The notes under the pieces were generated by a model, which worked only from the letters and a program-made list of their open reading frames with translations, was not told where the DNA came from and ran no database searches. A stretch of DNA of 60,981 nucleotides from Caballeronia megalochromosomata (GTDB lineage: Bacteria > Pseudomonadota > Gammaproteobacteria > Burkholderiales > Burkholderiaceae), in the NCBI GenBank assembly GCA_001580565.1, contig LRBF01000245.1, positions 1 through 60,981 of the forward strand, written 5' to 3'. The position numbers and the translations under genes were made by a program. Shown in pieces: positions 1-7,611 of this stretch (within the stretch, counting starts at the first letter, position 1; each line of letters starts with the position of its first letter).

Positions 1-780
1 TTGACTGTCAGCGTGCCTTTGCCAGCGTGTGTGATCGTGCCGCCATCGTTATCGATCGTCGACGATGCAAGCGTGAAGTCCGTACTATTGCTCTGAAGCG
101 TGCCGCCGTTCGAGTTGTCGAACGTCTTGCTGACGGTGACGCTCATCGGCGACGCGCCATACTGCGCAATCGTGCCACCGTGGTTCAGCAGGTCGGTCGC
201 GGTCAACGCGAGCTGGTTCGCCTCGATATCGCCGCCGCTGTTATCGAGCTTGCCGTCCGTTGTCAGCTTAAGGTTGGGCGCCACGATCGAGCCGCCGTTG
301 TTCGTCAGCGACCCGGTACGGATGGTTTCGTTCGCATCAGCGCCAATCTTGCCGCCATCGTTGGTCAGCGTACCGCTCGTGACGCTCAGATCAGCATTCG
401 ACAGCAGCTTGCCCTTCGTATTGCTGAGCGCGCCGCTCACCGTAGCCGCAAGACCCTTCTGGCCGATCAGCGTGCCCGCTGCGTTATTGAGTGCCCCTGC
501 TTTTGCCACGATCTGCCCATTGGTCTGGATCGTGCCACTCACGTTCGACAGGGTTCCCGCACCATTGCCCACATTGACCGTCAGCGTGCCGCTGCCGGCG
601 TGCGTGATCGTGCCGCCATTGTTGTCGATTGTCGATGATGCAAGCGTGAGGTTTGCGCCGTTGCTTTGCAACGTGCCGCCCGCCGAATTGTCCAGCGTGC
701 CGCTGACAGCGAGCGTGGTGGCACCCGTGCCGGTTTGCGTGAGCGTGCCGTTGTGATTGACGAGGTTTGTCGCGCTGACG
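1..780 (-). repeat. Internal repeat modules of the haemagglutinin, period about 573 bp
   Basis: The sequence at 1-200 closely resembles that at 574-780. Both encode a module containing SSTIDN-GGTITHAG and GTLTV, about 191 residues apart. These are coding repeats of the beta-helical shaft, typical of haemagglutinin-like TpsA proteins. Confidence 0.6.
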
Positions 781-2747
781 TTCAGTTGATCGCCCGTGAT
801 CGCGCCATTGCTGTTATCCAGCGTCGCGGCTTTGACGGTCGCGGTTTGTCCCGCGGAGATCGCGCCGCCCGCGTCGGTCAGCGTCGTGCCGGCGGTGACC
901 GTTGCATTGCCGTTCGCGGCGAGCTTGCCCGAATTCGCGAGCGATTGCGTCGCACCGGCCACGAGGTTCTGTACCGCCGTGATCGAACCGGCATTGACGA
1001 GCTGACCCGCCTGCGCCGTCACGCTGCCGTTGCCGCCGATAGTGCCGCCCTGCACGTTGTTCAACAGCCCCGAGACGGTAAGGCTCAGGCCGTCCGCGTT
1101 AAGCGATGTGAAGTGCCCAGCCGAGTTATCGACACTGCCCCCGCGAACCGCGAGCGATCCCGCCGACTGGATCGTGCCGCCCTGGTTCAAAATCGCATTG
1201 ACGATATTCGCCGTGAGCCATCCACCGGAGATAATCTGGCCGTTACGGTTGGACAACGCGCCCGCCGTGATCGACTGCGCGCCGCCCGATTTGAGCGCAG
1301 CATTATCGGTCGTGAGCGTCCCCTTGGCATTGCCGTTGATACCACCGGTCGCGGTTACGGTCGCACGCGAAAGATTCAAGTCGCCCGCATTGGCGGACAA
1401 CGCAAGATTGCCGTTCGCCGTCGTCGAGCTGCCCGCGAGATTGACCGCAGCCCCCGATATCGTCGCGTTGCCGCCTGCCACATTGCGTCCGGTGGCGCTC
1501 AACACGCCCGAGGCGATCACCGCCAGATCGCCGCCTTGAGCGATCGTCCCATCCTGATTGATGCCCGCGCCGAGCGTGCCACTCGATGCGACGCCGCCCG
1601 CGTTGACGCTCGCATTGCGCTGTGCAGCCAACGTGCCGCCGTTGGTCAACGTCCCCGATGTGGAGACGCTTACATCGCGCTGGGCATAGGTGATGCCGCT
1701 GTTGTCGATGCCTTGCGCGGCGCTCGCGCTGATCGAACCGCTCGCATTGGTCGTTCCGGCCAGCACGAGCTGGCCGTTCGACTTGAGCGTCAAATCGCCC
1801 GCTTGCGCTGCGAGAACCCCGCGCGTCGACACTCCGACGCCATACTCGTTCGAGGACAGGAAAATCCGGTTCGAGTACATCCCGCCGAGTTGCCCGACGT
1901 CGATGGCGAGCGCGGGCGCCGCGCCGCTGCCCGCGATGGGCGCCGCGGCAAGCGTGTCGTGATTGACGTTGTTCGATCCGGCGATCGCGTTGAGGTTGTT
2001 CGCGTAGATCGCGGCGTTGACCTGGATGGCGCGCGCCAAAAGATCGACCTGATCGACATTGGCCGCGTTCAGGCCCGCGCCTTGCACCGTGATGCTGCCC
2101 TTCGATACATCGAAGTCCGCCAGATTTCCTGAAGCGCCGAAATTTGGCGTCCCCGTGGTCAGAATGGCTCTCGACGTATTGATAAAGCCGCCACCATCCA
2201 CGACGATGCCGCTGGGGTTCGCCACCACCACTTCGGCTTTCGGGCCGGCGACTTCGAGATAGCCTTTCAACTGCGAAGGCGAATTGCTCTTAACCTGATT
2301 GACGATGATGCGCGCCGAACCATTGGGTTGCAGATTCGGGTTGCCGTTCACATAGCCCGCTTGCTGCGTCTGCGTGAGCGTGGGCGAGTTATTCAGAATC
2401 GCGCCTTTGCCCGGCACGTCGAACTGCGAATAGGTGTTAAGCGACACGCCCGCCGAACTCGGCCTGGCGATATTCACCTGATTCAAGCCATTTTGCGTCT
2501 GGATGACCTGCGCACCCGAACCCGGCGCTGCGACGATCTGGGCGACTGCGCGTGACGAGACACCGCTCAGCATGAGCATCGCGGCGAATGCCACGGCGCG
2601 GATCGGCAGATTCAATGCGGCGCTCGACGCCGCCAGCGCACTTCGCGCCACGCGCGGCCCCACCCCGTGAGCACGCGCGAACTCGGCGACCGGGACCATC
2701 AAGCCTCGGAGACGGCAGAAAACAAGCTTATAGCGGTTCTGATTCAT
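1..2747 (-). CDS. Filamentous haemagglutinin-like TpsA adhesin, N-terminal part (cut by window edge)
   Basis: Reads without a stop from ATG at 2747 off the left edge (915 codons visible). The N-terminus is an extended signal peptide region: it starts MNQNRYKLVFCRLRG and continues to VPVAEFA, followed by a hydrophobic segment ending near SSRAVAQ. The two-partner-secretion carbohydrate-binding domain follows (about residues 48-300), with the family signature VVVANPSGIVVDGGGFIN. After it come beta-helix repeats rich in GTLT, DNSGG and NNGGTI. Known family role: export by a TpsB outer-membrane pore and surface adhesion, sometimes contact-dependent inhibition. The C-terminus, which would show a toxin or maturation domain, lies outside the window, and no TpsB gene is visible here. 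A terminator sits upstream, so it probably has its own promoter in 2748-2815. Confidence 0.9.
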   Translation of the reverse strand, partial: MNQNRYKLVFCRLRGLMVPVAEFARAHGVGPRVARSALAASSAALNLPIRAVAFAAMLMLSGVSSRAVAQIVAAPGSGAQVIQTQNGLNQVNIARPSSAGVSLNTYSQFDVPGKGAILNNSPTLTQTQQAGYVNGNPNLQPNGSARIIVNQVKSNSPSQLKGYLEVAGPKAEVVVANPSGIVVDGGGFINTSRAILTTGTPNFGASGNLADFDVSKGSITVQGAGLNAANVDQVDLLARAIQVNAAIYANNLNAIAGSNNVNHDTLAAAPIAGSGAAPALAIDVGQLGGMYSNRIFLSSNEYGVGVSTRGVLAAQAGDLTLKSNGQLVLAGTTNASGSISASAAQGIDNSGITYAQRDVSVSTSGTLTNGGTLAAQRNASVNAGGVASSGTLGAGINQDGTIAQGGDLAVIASGVLSATGRNVAGGNATISGAAVNLAGSSTTANGNLALSANAGDLNLSRATVTATGGINGNAKGTLTTDNAALKSGGAQSITAGALSNRNGQIISGGWLTANIVNAILNQGGTIQSAGSLAVRGGSVDNSAGHFTSLNADGLSLTVSGLLNNVQGGTIGGNGSVTAQAGQLVNAGSITAVQNLVAGATQSLANSGKLAANGNATVTAGTTLTDAGGAISAGQTATVKAATLDNSNGAITGDQLNVSATNLVNHNGTLTQTGTGATTLAVSGTLDNSAGGTLQSNGANLTLASSTIDNNGGTITHAGSGTLTVNVGNGAGTLSNVSGTIQTNGQIVAKAGALNNAAGTLIGQKGLAATVSGALSNTKGKLLSNADLSVTSGTLTNDGGKIGADANETIRTGSLTNNGGSIVAPNLKLTTDGKLDNSGGDIEANQLALTATDLLNHGGTIAQYGASPMSVTVSKTFDNSNGGTLQSNSTDFTLASSTIDNDGGTITHAGKGTLTV

Positions 2748-2815
2748 TTTTCTATAGACAAGCTGGAGTGCCGAATCCAATAAAAATTCGATTCGTATTC
2801 CTGAATATTTGGAGC

Positions 2816-2859
2816 AAAAAAAATCGCCTGCTCGACTCTTCCCCGACCGAACAGGCGAT
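2816..2859 (-). terminator. Rho-independent terminator upstream of the haemagglutinin gene
   Basis: On the minus strand an 8-bp stem (CAGGCGAT at 2852-2859 in plus coordinates pairing with 2823-2830) closes a 21-nt loop and is followed by an uninterrupted run of T (2823-2816). It lies 137 nt downstream of the small lipoprotein stop and 69 nt upstream of the haemagglutinin start, so it should separate the two transcription units. Confidence 0.7.
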
Positions 2860-2995
2860 AGCGCTGACCAACCCACCACGCCAGCAGCACATCGTGACCG
2901 TGGCGGAGCTAGAACATTGCGGCGTATGAGACCGAGTTTAAAAGCTGCTTACAGTCAGAGGAATCGGATTAATCCCAAACGGCGAATACGCCCGC

Positions 2996-3175
2996 TCACT
3001 CTTCAGGCGCACGCGAAACGCCGCTCGACGCGTCTGGCCCAGTTATCTCCGGCACCGTCACGCGACCGCTGTGATTGCCGCTGTCGGCGATGCTATTCGA
3101 ATTGTCCTCGATCTCGATGACCGTGCAGGCGGACAGCACCAGCAGCGACAGCGTGGAGACTGTTCGGCGAAGCAT
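2996..3175 (-). CDS. Small putative lipoprotein (59 aa)
   Basis: A 59-codon reading frame starts at ATG 3175 with a GAGGAG ribosome site 9 nt upstream and stops at TGA 2996. It begins MLRRTVSTLSLLVLSAC, a short charged N-terminus, a hydrophobic stretch and a lipobox (LSAC, Cys17), so it should be a lipid-anchored periplasmic or outer-membrane protein. The mature part is acidic and without a recognised domain. It follows within 24 nt of the stop of a decayed gene, so it was probably the last gene of an older operon. Small lipoproteins occur in some Burkholderia two-partner-secretion/CDI loci, but the link here is only by position. Confidence 0.6.
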   Translation of the reverse strand: MLRRTVSTLSLLVLSACTVIEIEDNSNSIADSGNHSGRVTVPEITGPDASSGVSRAPEE

Positions 3176-3198
3176 GATGTTGCCCTCCTCGATGAGCT

Positions 3199-3520
3199 TT
3201 ACGCGACCTTGGTGAGCGACAAACGCCCAGGATCATGAGCGAGATTTGCGTGTTCGCACCGAGCACGTTGGAAAACCCCGTCCACACGTGATCACCCGCC
3301 GATATCCATAGCGGCCTCGCGAGGCTCACCGAACCGAGCGTGCCACCCTTCTTCTGCGTGCCCAGCGGCAGGTCGGAAAAGCGCCGAACCGCTTGGCAGG
3401 CGGATCGACAAGATTTTCGTAGTTGCCGCTGGCCGCCACTGTGGCGAGATCGTGGCGGTGCAGAATCCGCGCGAGCCCTGATGTCGCATTCCAGTCAGCG
3501 AACAGCGCACTCTGACCGAT
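3199..3520 (-). pseudogene. Frame-broken C-terminal gene remnant abutting CRISPR1
   Basis: On the minus strand protein-like sequence runs up to a TAA at 3199-3201, but in at least three frame segments. One contains LARILHRHDLATVAASGN (near 3460-3500), the next contains ARPLWISAGDHVWTGFSN, and the last ends RLSLTKVA just before the lipoprotein ribosome site. No single frame covers it, and the upstream part of the gene is missing where the CRISPR1 trailer begins. I do not recognise the family. It looks like the tail of a gene truncated by the CRISPR-cas island and then decayed. Apart from this, the stretch 3176-3535 holds nothing I can name. Confidence 0.35.
3476..3503 (-). repeat. Possible degenerate trailer repeat of CRISPR1
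   Basis: Exactly one 60-bp period before the first clear repeat, the ten bases GTCAGCGAAC (3494-3503) match the corresponding repeat end at nine positions. The remaining 18 bases are not conserved. It may be a decayed terminal repeat or coincidence. Confidence 0.3.
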
Positions 3521-3535
3521 CTGCGCTCCGCGCTT

Positions 3536-4765
3536 TTTCTCAGCTGCCTACGCGGCAGCGAACCGCATCAGTACGCACCGGATCGCGTCGATATCTTTCT
3601 CAGCTGCCTACGCGGCAGCAAACTTCAATAATCTGTTGGACGAACCACGCATAAATTTCTCAGCTGCCTACGCGACAGCAAACGGAGCACGCGGAATTTC
3701 CCACCTGGCACGGCTTTTCTCAGCTGCCTACGCGGCAGCAAACTCCGGCGACAGTCGGATCGACGTCTGCACCTTTTTCTCAGCTGCCTAGGCGGCAGCA
3801 AACGGTATGCGGCTGCTGGTGCAGGTGTCGGAGCCCTTTCTCAGCTGCCTACGCGGCAGCAAACACCCGCACCCAGCTCGGTTGCCTTGCCGAGCTTTTC
3901 TCAGCTGCCTACGCGGCAGCGAACGTGCAGCCCGACGATGACGTTGGGCGGCGCATTTTCTCAGCTGCCTACGCGGCAGCGAACGCCGCGCCGTCCGCGA
4001 TCCGCATGGCTTTCGTTTTCTCAGCTGCCTACGCGGCAGCGAACATCGGCTGATCCGCTGCGCGATGATGTCCGATTTTCTCAGCTGCCTACGCGGCAGC
4101 GAACTACCTCGAGCGAAAGGTGACCGACGATCACCCTTTCTCAGCTGCCTACGCGGCAGCGAACTTCGCGCTCGACCTTCGCCGGGGGAATACGTGATTT
4201 CTCAGCTGCCTACGCGGCAGCGAACGATGGGTTCTAATGACTCTCCGACCCCTGCTTTTTCTCAGCTGCCTACGCGGCAGCGAACCCCGCCGCCCTCATG
4301 CGCCGCCGCCTCCGTATTTTCTCAGCTGCCTACGCGGCAGCAAACGTCGCGCCCGCTTGAACAAGCCTGCTCGCAAATTTCTCAGCTGCCTACGCGGCAG
4401 CAAACTCGCTCGGCCGCGCAGCATACCGATGGTCGCATTTCTCAGCTGCCTACGCGGCAGCAAACACCGGCACGGCGCGCGAACTGCATGCCGCACATTT
4501 CTCAACTGCCTACGCGGCAGCAAACACAACGAAACGCGTGTCAAGCGGGTGGCGGAGTTTCTCAGCTGCCTACGCGGCAGCAAACACGACGAGATCGCTA
4601 ATGGCGTGTTCATGAACTTTCTCAGCTGCCTACGCGGCAGCAAACCTGCCGTGCCGCTGAAATCGACTGCACTTCCGTTTCTCAGCTGCCTACGCGGCAG
4701 CAAACCTTGGCGATCTCCGGCAGATTGTCGCGAATATTTTCTCAGCTGCCTACGCGGCAGCAAAC
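3536..4765 (-). CRISPR. CRISPR1, type I-F, 21 repeats and 20 spacers, transcribed leftward
   Basis: 28-nt repeats start at 3536, 3596, 3656, 3716, 3776, 3837, 3897, 3957, 4017, 4077, 4137, 4198, 4258, 4318, 4378, 4438, 4498, 4558, 4618, 4678 and 4738. In crRNA orientation (minus strand) each begins GTTYGCTGCCGCG and ends TAGGCAGCTGAGAAA: stem CTGCC/GGCAG, 5' handle CTGAGAAA, which is the type I-F class. Spacers are 32 nt except two of 33 nt (3804-3836 and 4165-4197). The leader is on the right, next to csy4, so the oldest spacers are at 3536. Single-base changes occur at the repeats at 3656, 3776 (both near the trailer) and 4498. Position 4 of the repeat alternates C/T in blocks. I could not test spacer targets. 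Confidence 0.97.
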
Positions 4766-4896
4766 TAGGCCAAACAAATCGCACCACCTTGATTCTTAAC
4801 GAGAATACCTCCGTCTGCGACCAAATACCCAAATTTTTGACCCGCTCCTAAGCCCTTGATTTGCAAAGCACCCGAGAGCCGGCCCAAAAAAAGGGT
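4766..4896 (-). promoter_or_regulatory. CRISPR1 leader with paired IHF-like sites
   Basis: AT-richer 131-bp stretch between the csy4 stop and the first (leader-proximal) repeat. Minus-strand landmarks measured from the repeat are: an IHF-like site at 17-29 bp (4782-4794, one mismatch to WATCAANNNNTTR), a perfect IHF consensus at 84-96 bp (AATCAAGGGCTTA, 4849-4861), and a run of seven T at 121-127 bp (4886-4892). The CRISPR2 leader has the same three landmarks at the same distances. IHF bending of the leader is known to direct spacer integration in type I-E and I-F systems. The array promoter should also lie here or just upstream in csy4. Confidence 0.8.
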
Positions 4897-5457
4897 TTAA
4901 AACCACGGCACAGTTGCGCCCTGACTCAATCCATAGCGATTGAAGGCCCCTAGCACCTCGCTTGACGCCTCTACTTGCTCGACGAACAAGCAAAACGGCT
5001 GTCCCGTACTCGCACTACGCATATGCGCATAAGGCAGATCGGGGCGACGCTCCACGCTGTCCGGAATCGCCGCTGCCGCCTGGGCCGCCGTCTCCCCTTT
5101 GCGTCGCATGCGCCGTCGACGCAGGCGCTCGGCGTTGGTCTTGAATTGACGCCGCTGCACGAGGCGGTACGTCGCCCCCGGTGGGACCGGCATAGTCTCG
5201 CTGACCGTCACGTGGTCCCGCATCCCCTGCAGCCAGGCCTGCACCATCAACGACCGAAGACCCGCTTCATCGCCGTGAAGCCGCACCATACCGCCCAGCG
5301 AACGCGGACGCAGACTATATTGCGGAAAGCTGATTCCGATGTCCTCGGCCTCGAGCCCCACCAATGCACGATGAAGTTTGGCCACGAGCGCACCGAGCAA
5401 ATGCGCATGACTGAACTCCGGGTCGGGCAGCAACGTGATATCGATATAGTGACTCAT
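4897..5457 (-). CDS. csy4: Csy4 (Cas6f), crRNA-processing endoribonuclease
   Basis: 186 aa from ATG 5457 (an ATG at 5460 is also possible; GAGG lies 5-8 nt upstream), close to the 187-aa Pseudomonas protein. It cuts the repeat hairpin of pre-crRNA and stays bound to the 3' stem-loop of the mature crRNA, at the head of the Csy complex. His29 (AKLHRAL) and Ser148 (MRSASTGQ) fall at the numbers of the Pseudomonas catalytic pair, and the arginine helix RLRRRRMRR (111-119) matches the stem-binding arginines. It ends VPWF as in the family. Last gene of the csy operon; the CRISPR1 leader begins directly after its stop. It should also process the CreA-like RNA at 9263-9335. Confidence 0.97.
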   Translation of the reverse strand: MSHYIDITLLPDPEFSHAHLLGALVAKLHRALVGLEAEDIGISFPQYSLRPRSLGGMVRLHGDEAGLRSLMVQAWLQGMRDHVTVSETMPVPPGATYRLVQRRQFKTNAERLRRRRMRRKGETAAQAAAAIPDSVERRPDLPYAHMRSASTGQPFCLFVEQVEASSEVLGAFNRYGLSQGATVPWF

Positions 5458-5465
5458 CATGGGCC

Positions 5466-6479
5466 TCAACTCGCGTCGCCGAATACGCCGCCGCGAATCA
5501 GCACGGCCATCACAAAATGCTGTTGCTCCTCCGACGGTGTCTTGTCCCTGAGCATCCAGTCATCCAGAAGCGTATAGAAGTCCTGCTGCTTGGGCGGGCG
5601 ATACGCCGTTCCCTGTGTGGTGACGGAGCCGTAAGGCTCGACCGCGATCGGACCGAGCTTTTTCGCTTCCTCATACCACGTATCGATCGTTCGCAATGCA
5701 TTGCCGATCTTTTGCGAATGAATCGCCGCCACGTCCTTGACTTGATAGAGCGTCTTGCTCTTCCTGCTTTTGTCTTTGTCGAGGATCAGTTCCTGCGACG
5801 GAAACACTTCCTGGCCAAGTCCGAGGCGCACATAGGCCGTTACGTGCAGGAGAACATAAGCACGTCCCGCCAGACCATCGGCGATCAGTCCGCCCAACTC
5901 GGCCACATCGGGAGCGCTCTCGTCGATAGAACGCAAATTCAGCGACAGCGCGTCGAACGTCCGGCTCCACGTCGCTTCGCCGTTCTGCTGCCTGGCCACC
6001 TTGACCAGGACCGTCTCCGCCCCGATCCGGTTGCGCCACAAAAAGCGCCCGTTAGCCAGATTGCTCGCATAGCGCTTGCCCAACTCGACAAAGCCGTGCC
6101 GCGCGACGTAATCATCGACCACGCTTTGCAACCTGGCTCGATACCGGGCGTTGTTGCAAGCCGAAGGCGTACCGGCGCCAGCAAGCACGCGCAACGTGAA
6201 CTGCACTCTGAGCGTATCCGCGTCGGCTGGCAGCGCAGCCACGTCCACGGTCTGCAGATTCGCATTTTCGATAGCCGCGTCCAGCTTGGCGGGGTCCTGT
6301 TTGTTCGCCTTAAGGCGATTCGAAATCGTGCCACGCACCGATTTCTCCCGGATATCGATCGGCGACCAGGCCGACGCGTCATCGCGTTCATCCCAGCGGC
6401 CTGCATAAAAGACCGCATCGGACGGATCGAGCTTACGTTCGAAAGCCAGCACGGATGCAGTAATCAGTTTTTCAGACAT
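5466..6479 (-). CDS. csy3: Csy3 (Cas7f), Csy complex backbone subunit
   Basis: 337 aa from ATG 6479 (MSEKLITASVLAFERKLDPSD), close to the 342 aa of the Pseudomonas protein. The open frame extends further upstream to 6677, but that part overlaps the csy2 end and has no family similarity, so the internal ATG is chosen. Csy3 is the hexameric backbone that holds the crRNA spacer and makes every sixth base flip out. This matters for judging the mismatches of the CreA-like guide. It ends 9 nt before the csy4 start and belongs to the csy1-csy2-csy3-csy4 operon. Confidence 0.96.
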   Translation of the reverse strand: MSEKLITASVLAFERKLDPSDAVFYAGRWDERDDASAWSPIDIREKSVRGTISNRLKANKQDPAKLDAAIENANLQTVDVAALPADADTLRVQFTLRVLAGAGTPSACNNARYRARLQSVVDDYVARHGFVELGKRYASNLANGRFLWRNRIGAETVLVKVARQQNGEATWSRTFDALSLNLRSIDESAPDVAELGGLIADGLAGRAYVLLHVTAYVRLGLGQEVFPSQELILDKDKSRKSKTLYQVKDVAAIHSQKIGNALRTIDTWYEEAKKLGPIAVEPYGSVTTQGTAYRPPKQQDFYTLLDDWMLRDKTPSEEQQHFVMAVLIRGGVFGDAS

Positions 6480-6546
6480 CTCTTCAAATTTCCCAAACGA
6501 AGTAATTGAATCGCAGTGATCGGCCCAGCACGAATCAGTGCTCGGC

Positions 6547-7611
6547 TCAATCGAACTCAGGTAGGTCGTCGTCGACCCATGTCGCATCCGGGCGGTCGTG
6601 GCTGTAACCGCTGCGGCAGCGATAAAGGCCCATCTTGAGATCGGTCTCGGCTCGCCACAACAGCTCGTGCAGATCACTCAACCGATGCGGGCTGATCCAC
6701 TGCCCGAACGAATAAACCGCCTCCACGAACACGAAGGGAATGGACGGGTCGCGCGCATTGGCGACGCTTCCGGGAGGCAACGGCTTCTTCAGTGCGGCAT
6801 AACCCACGGTCATCGGCACCGTCCAGCCCGCTCCTTTTTGTCTGTCAAGGTCTGCCCAGCGCAGCTTCTTATCCGAAGCGTCCTGACGTTCGGCGTCGGA
6901 CGTCTCATCAATCACAGGTTTGTAGTTGAATCGCGCGGCGTGGAGCCACGCGTCGAGCAAAGTGGCATCGGCGCGGTCTTTACGTAGAGCATCGTAGCGA
7001 TCTGTCAGAAGGTCATCGCGGCCGATCAGCGCATAGCCGGGCAGCCATTGACGCCGCCAACGGGCAAAGCGCTCCGCCCGCTCCTCGGCATCGCCAGGAA
7101 GCTCTGCCATCCATGGACGGACACGCCGACCCGGCATAGGCAGCGTTAACAGCAATGTGCCGCCGGCGATCCGCATGGTCGCCACGATTTCTCCAATCTG
7201 CGAAGCCCATTGATCTCGCTGTGCATCGCGATCGGCGATCAAGAAAGCATCAGCATCCCTCACCGTCACTGCAAATATTAAGGTGATGTCGAGATGAATC
7301 CGGCCTTCTTCCACGATGGCGACCGTCTCACCCTTGCTGCCCACGGGGTTACGAGTCTGGCAGAACGTCTTGACATAACCATCCGCCACCTGCTCTTCAT
7401 GGTGATGGCAGATCACGCCGAACTGCCGCAGTTTGAGTGGAATACCGGCCGCGGCGAGCTTGCGTTGCAGCGCCCACATCAAACCGGCGAATGCCGTGAT
7501 GGATGGAAAGCCGTGCGTGAGCGGGCTGGATATGGCGTTGGCGCTTTGAACGCGCAGCCGGGGGAGCACGAGCAACGCCTGAACGCAATCATGTCGGGTT
7601 GGGCGGCTCAT
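6547..7611 (-). CDS. csy2: Csy2 (Cas5f), Csy complex tail subunit
   Basis: 354 aa. Its ATG at 7611 overlaps the csy1 stop by 4 nt (ATGA), so translation is probably coupled. Csy2 pairs with Csy1 at the foot of the type I-F effector and holds the 5' handle of the crRNA. The family-typical opening LVLPRLRVQSANAISSP and the segment GFPSITAFAGLMWALQ (about residues 35-50) support the call. Length is slightly above the 327 aa of Pseudomonas Csy2. A 67-nt gap separates it from csy3 and shows no obvious promoter. Confidence 0.95.
   Translation of the reverse strand: MSRPTRHDCVQALLVLPRLRVQSANAISSPLTHGFPSITAFAGLMWALQRKLAAAGIPLKLRQFGVICHHHEEQVADGYVKTFCQTRNPVGSKGETVAIVEEGRIHLDITLIFAVTVRDADAFLIADRDAQRDQWASQIGEIVATMRIAGGTLLLTLPMPGRRVRPWMAELPGDAEERAERFARWRRQWLPGYALIGRDDLLTDRYDALRKDRADATLLDAWLHAARFNYKPVIDETSDAERQDASDKKLRWADLDRQKGAGWTVPMTVGYAALKKPLPPGSVANARDPSIPFVFVEAVYSFGQWISPHRLSDLHELLWRAETDLKMGLYRCRSGYSHDRPDATWVDDDLPEFD

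Noticed and set aside
27..2262. Long plus-strand frames with arginine- or proline-rich proteins
   Set aside because: They are shadows of the haemagglutinin gene on the minus strand, which has a signal peptide and domain signature.
1..3175. Contact-dependent inhibition (CdiA-type) locus
   Set aside because: The toxin end, the immunity gene and the TpsB gene are not in the window, so only the haemagglutinin-type N-terminus can be claimed.
3491..3499. A second CC plus seven-base seed match to the CreA-like pseudo-spacer, in the CRISPR1 trailer
   Set aside because: The match stops after the seed, and about one such match is expected by chance in a window this size.
3887..4851. Plus- and minus-strand frames with repeating peptides over CRISPR1 (and similar over CRISPR2)
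   Set aside because: The repeats are the translated CRISPR repeats; there is no gene.
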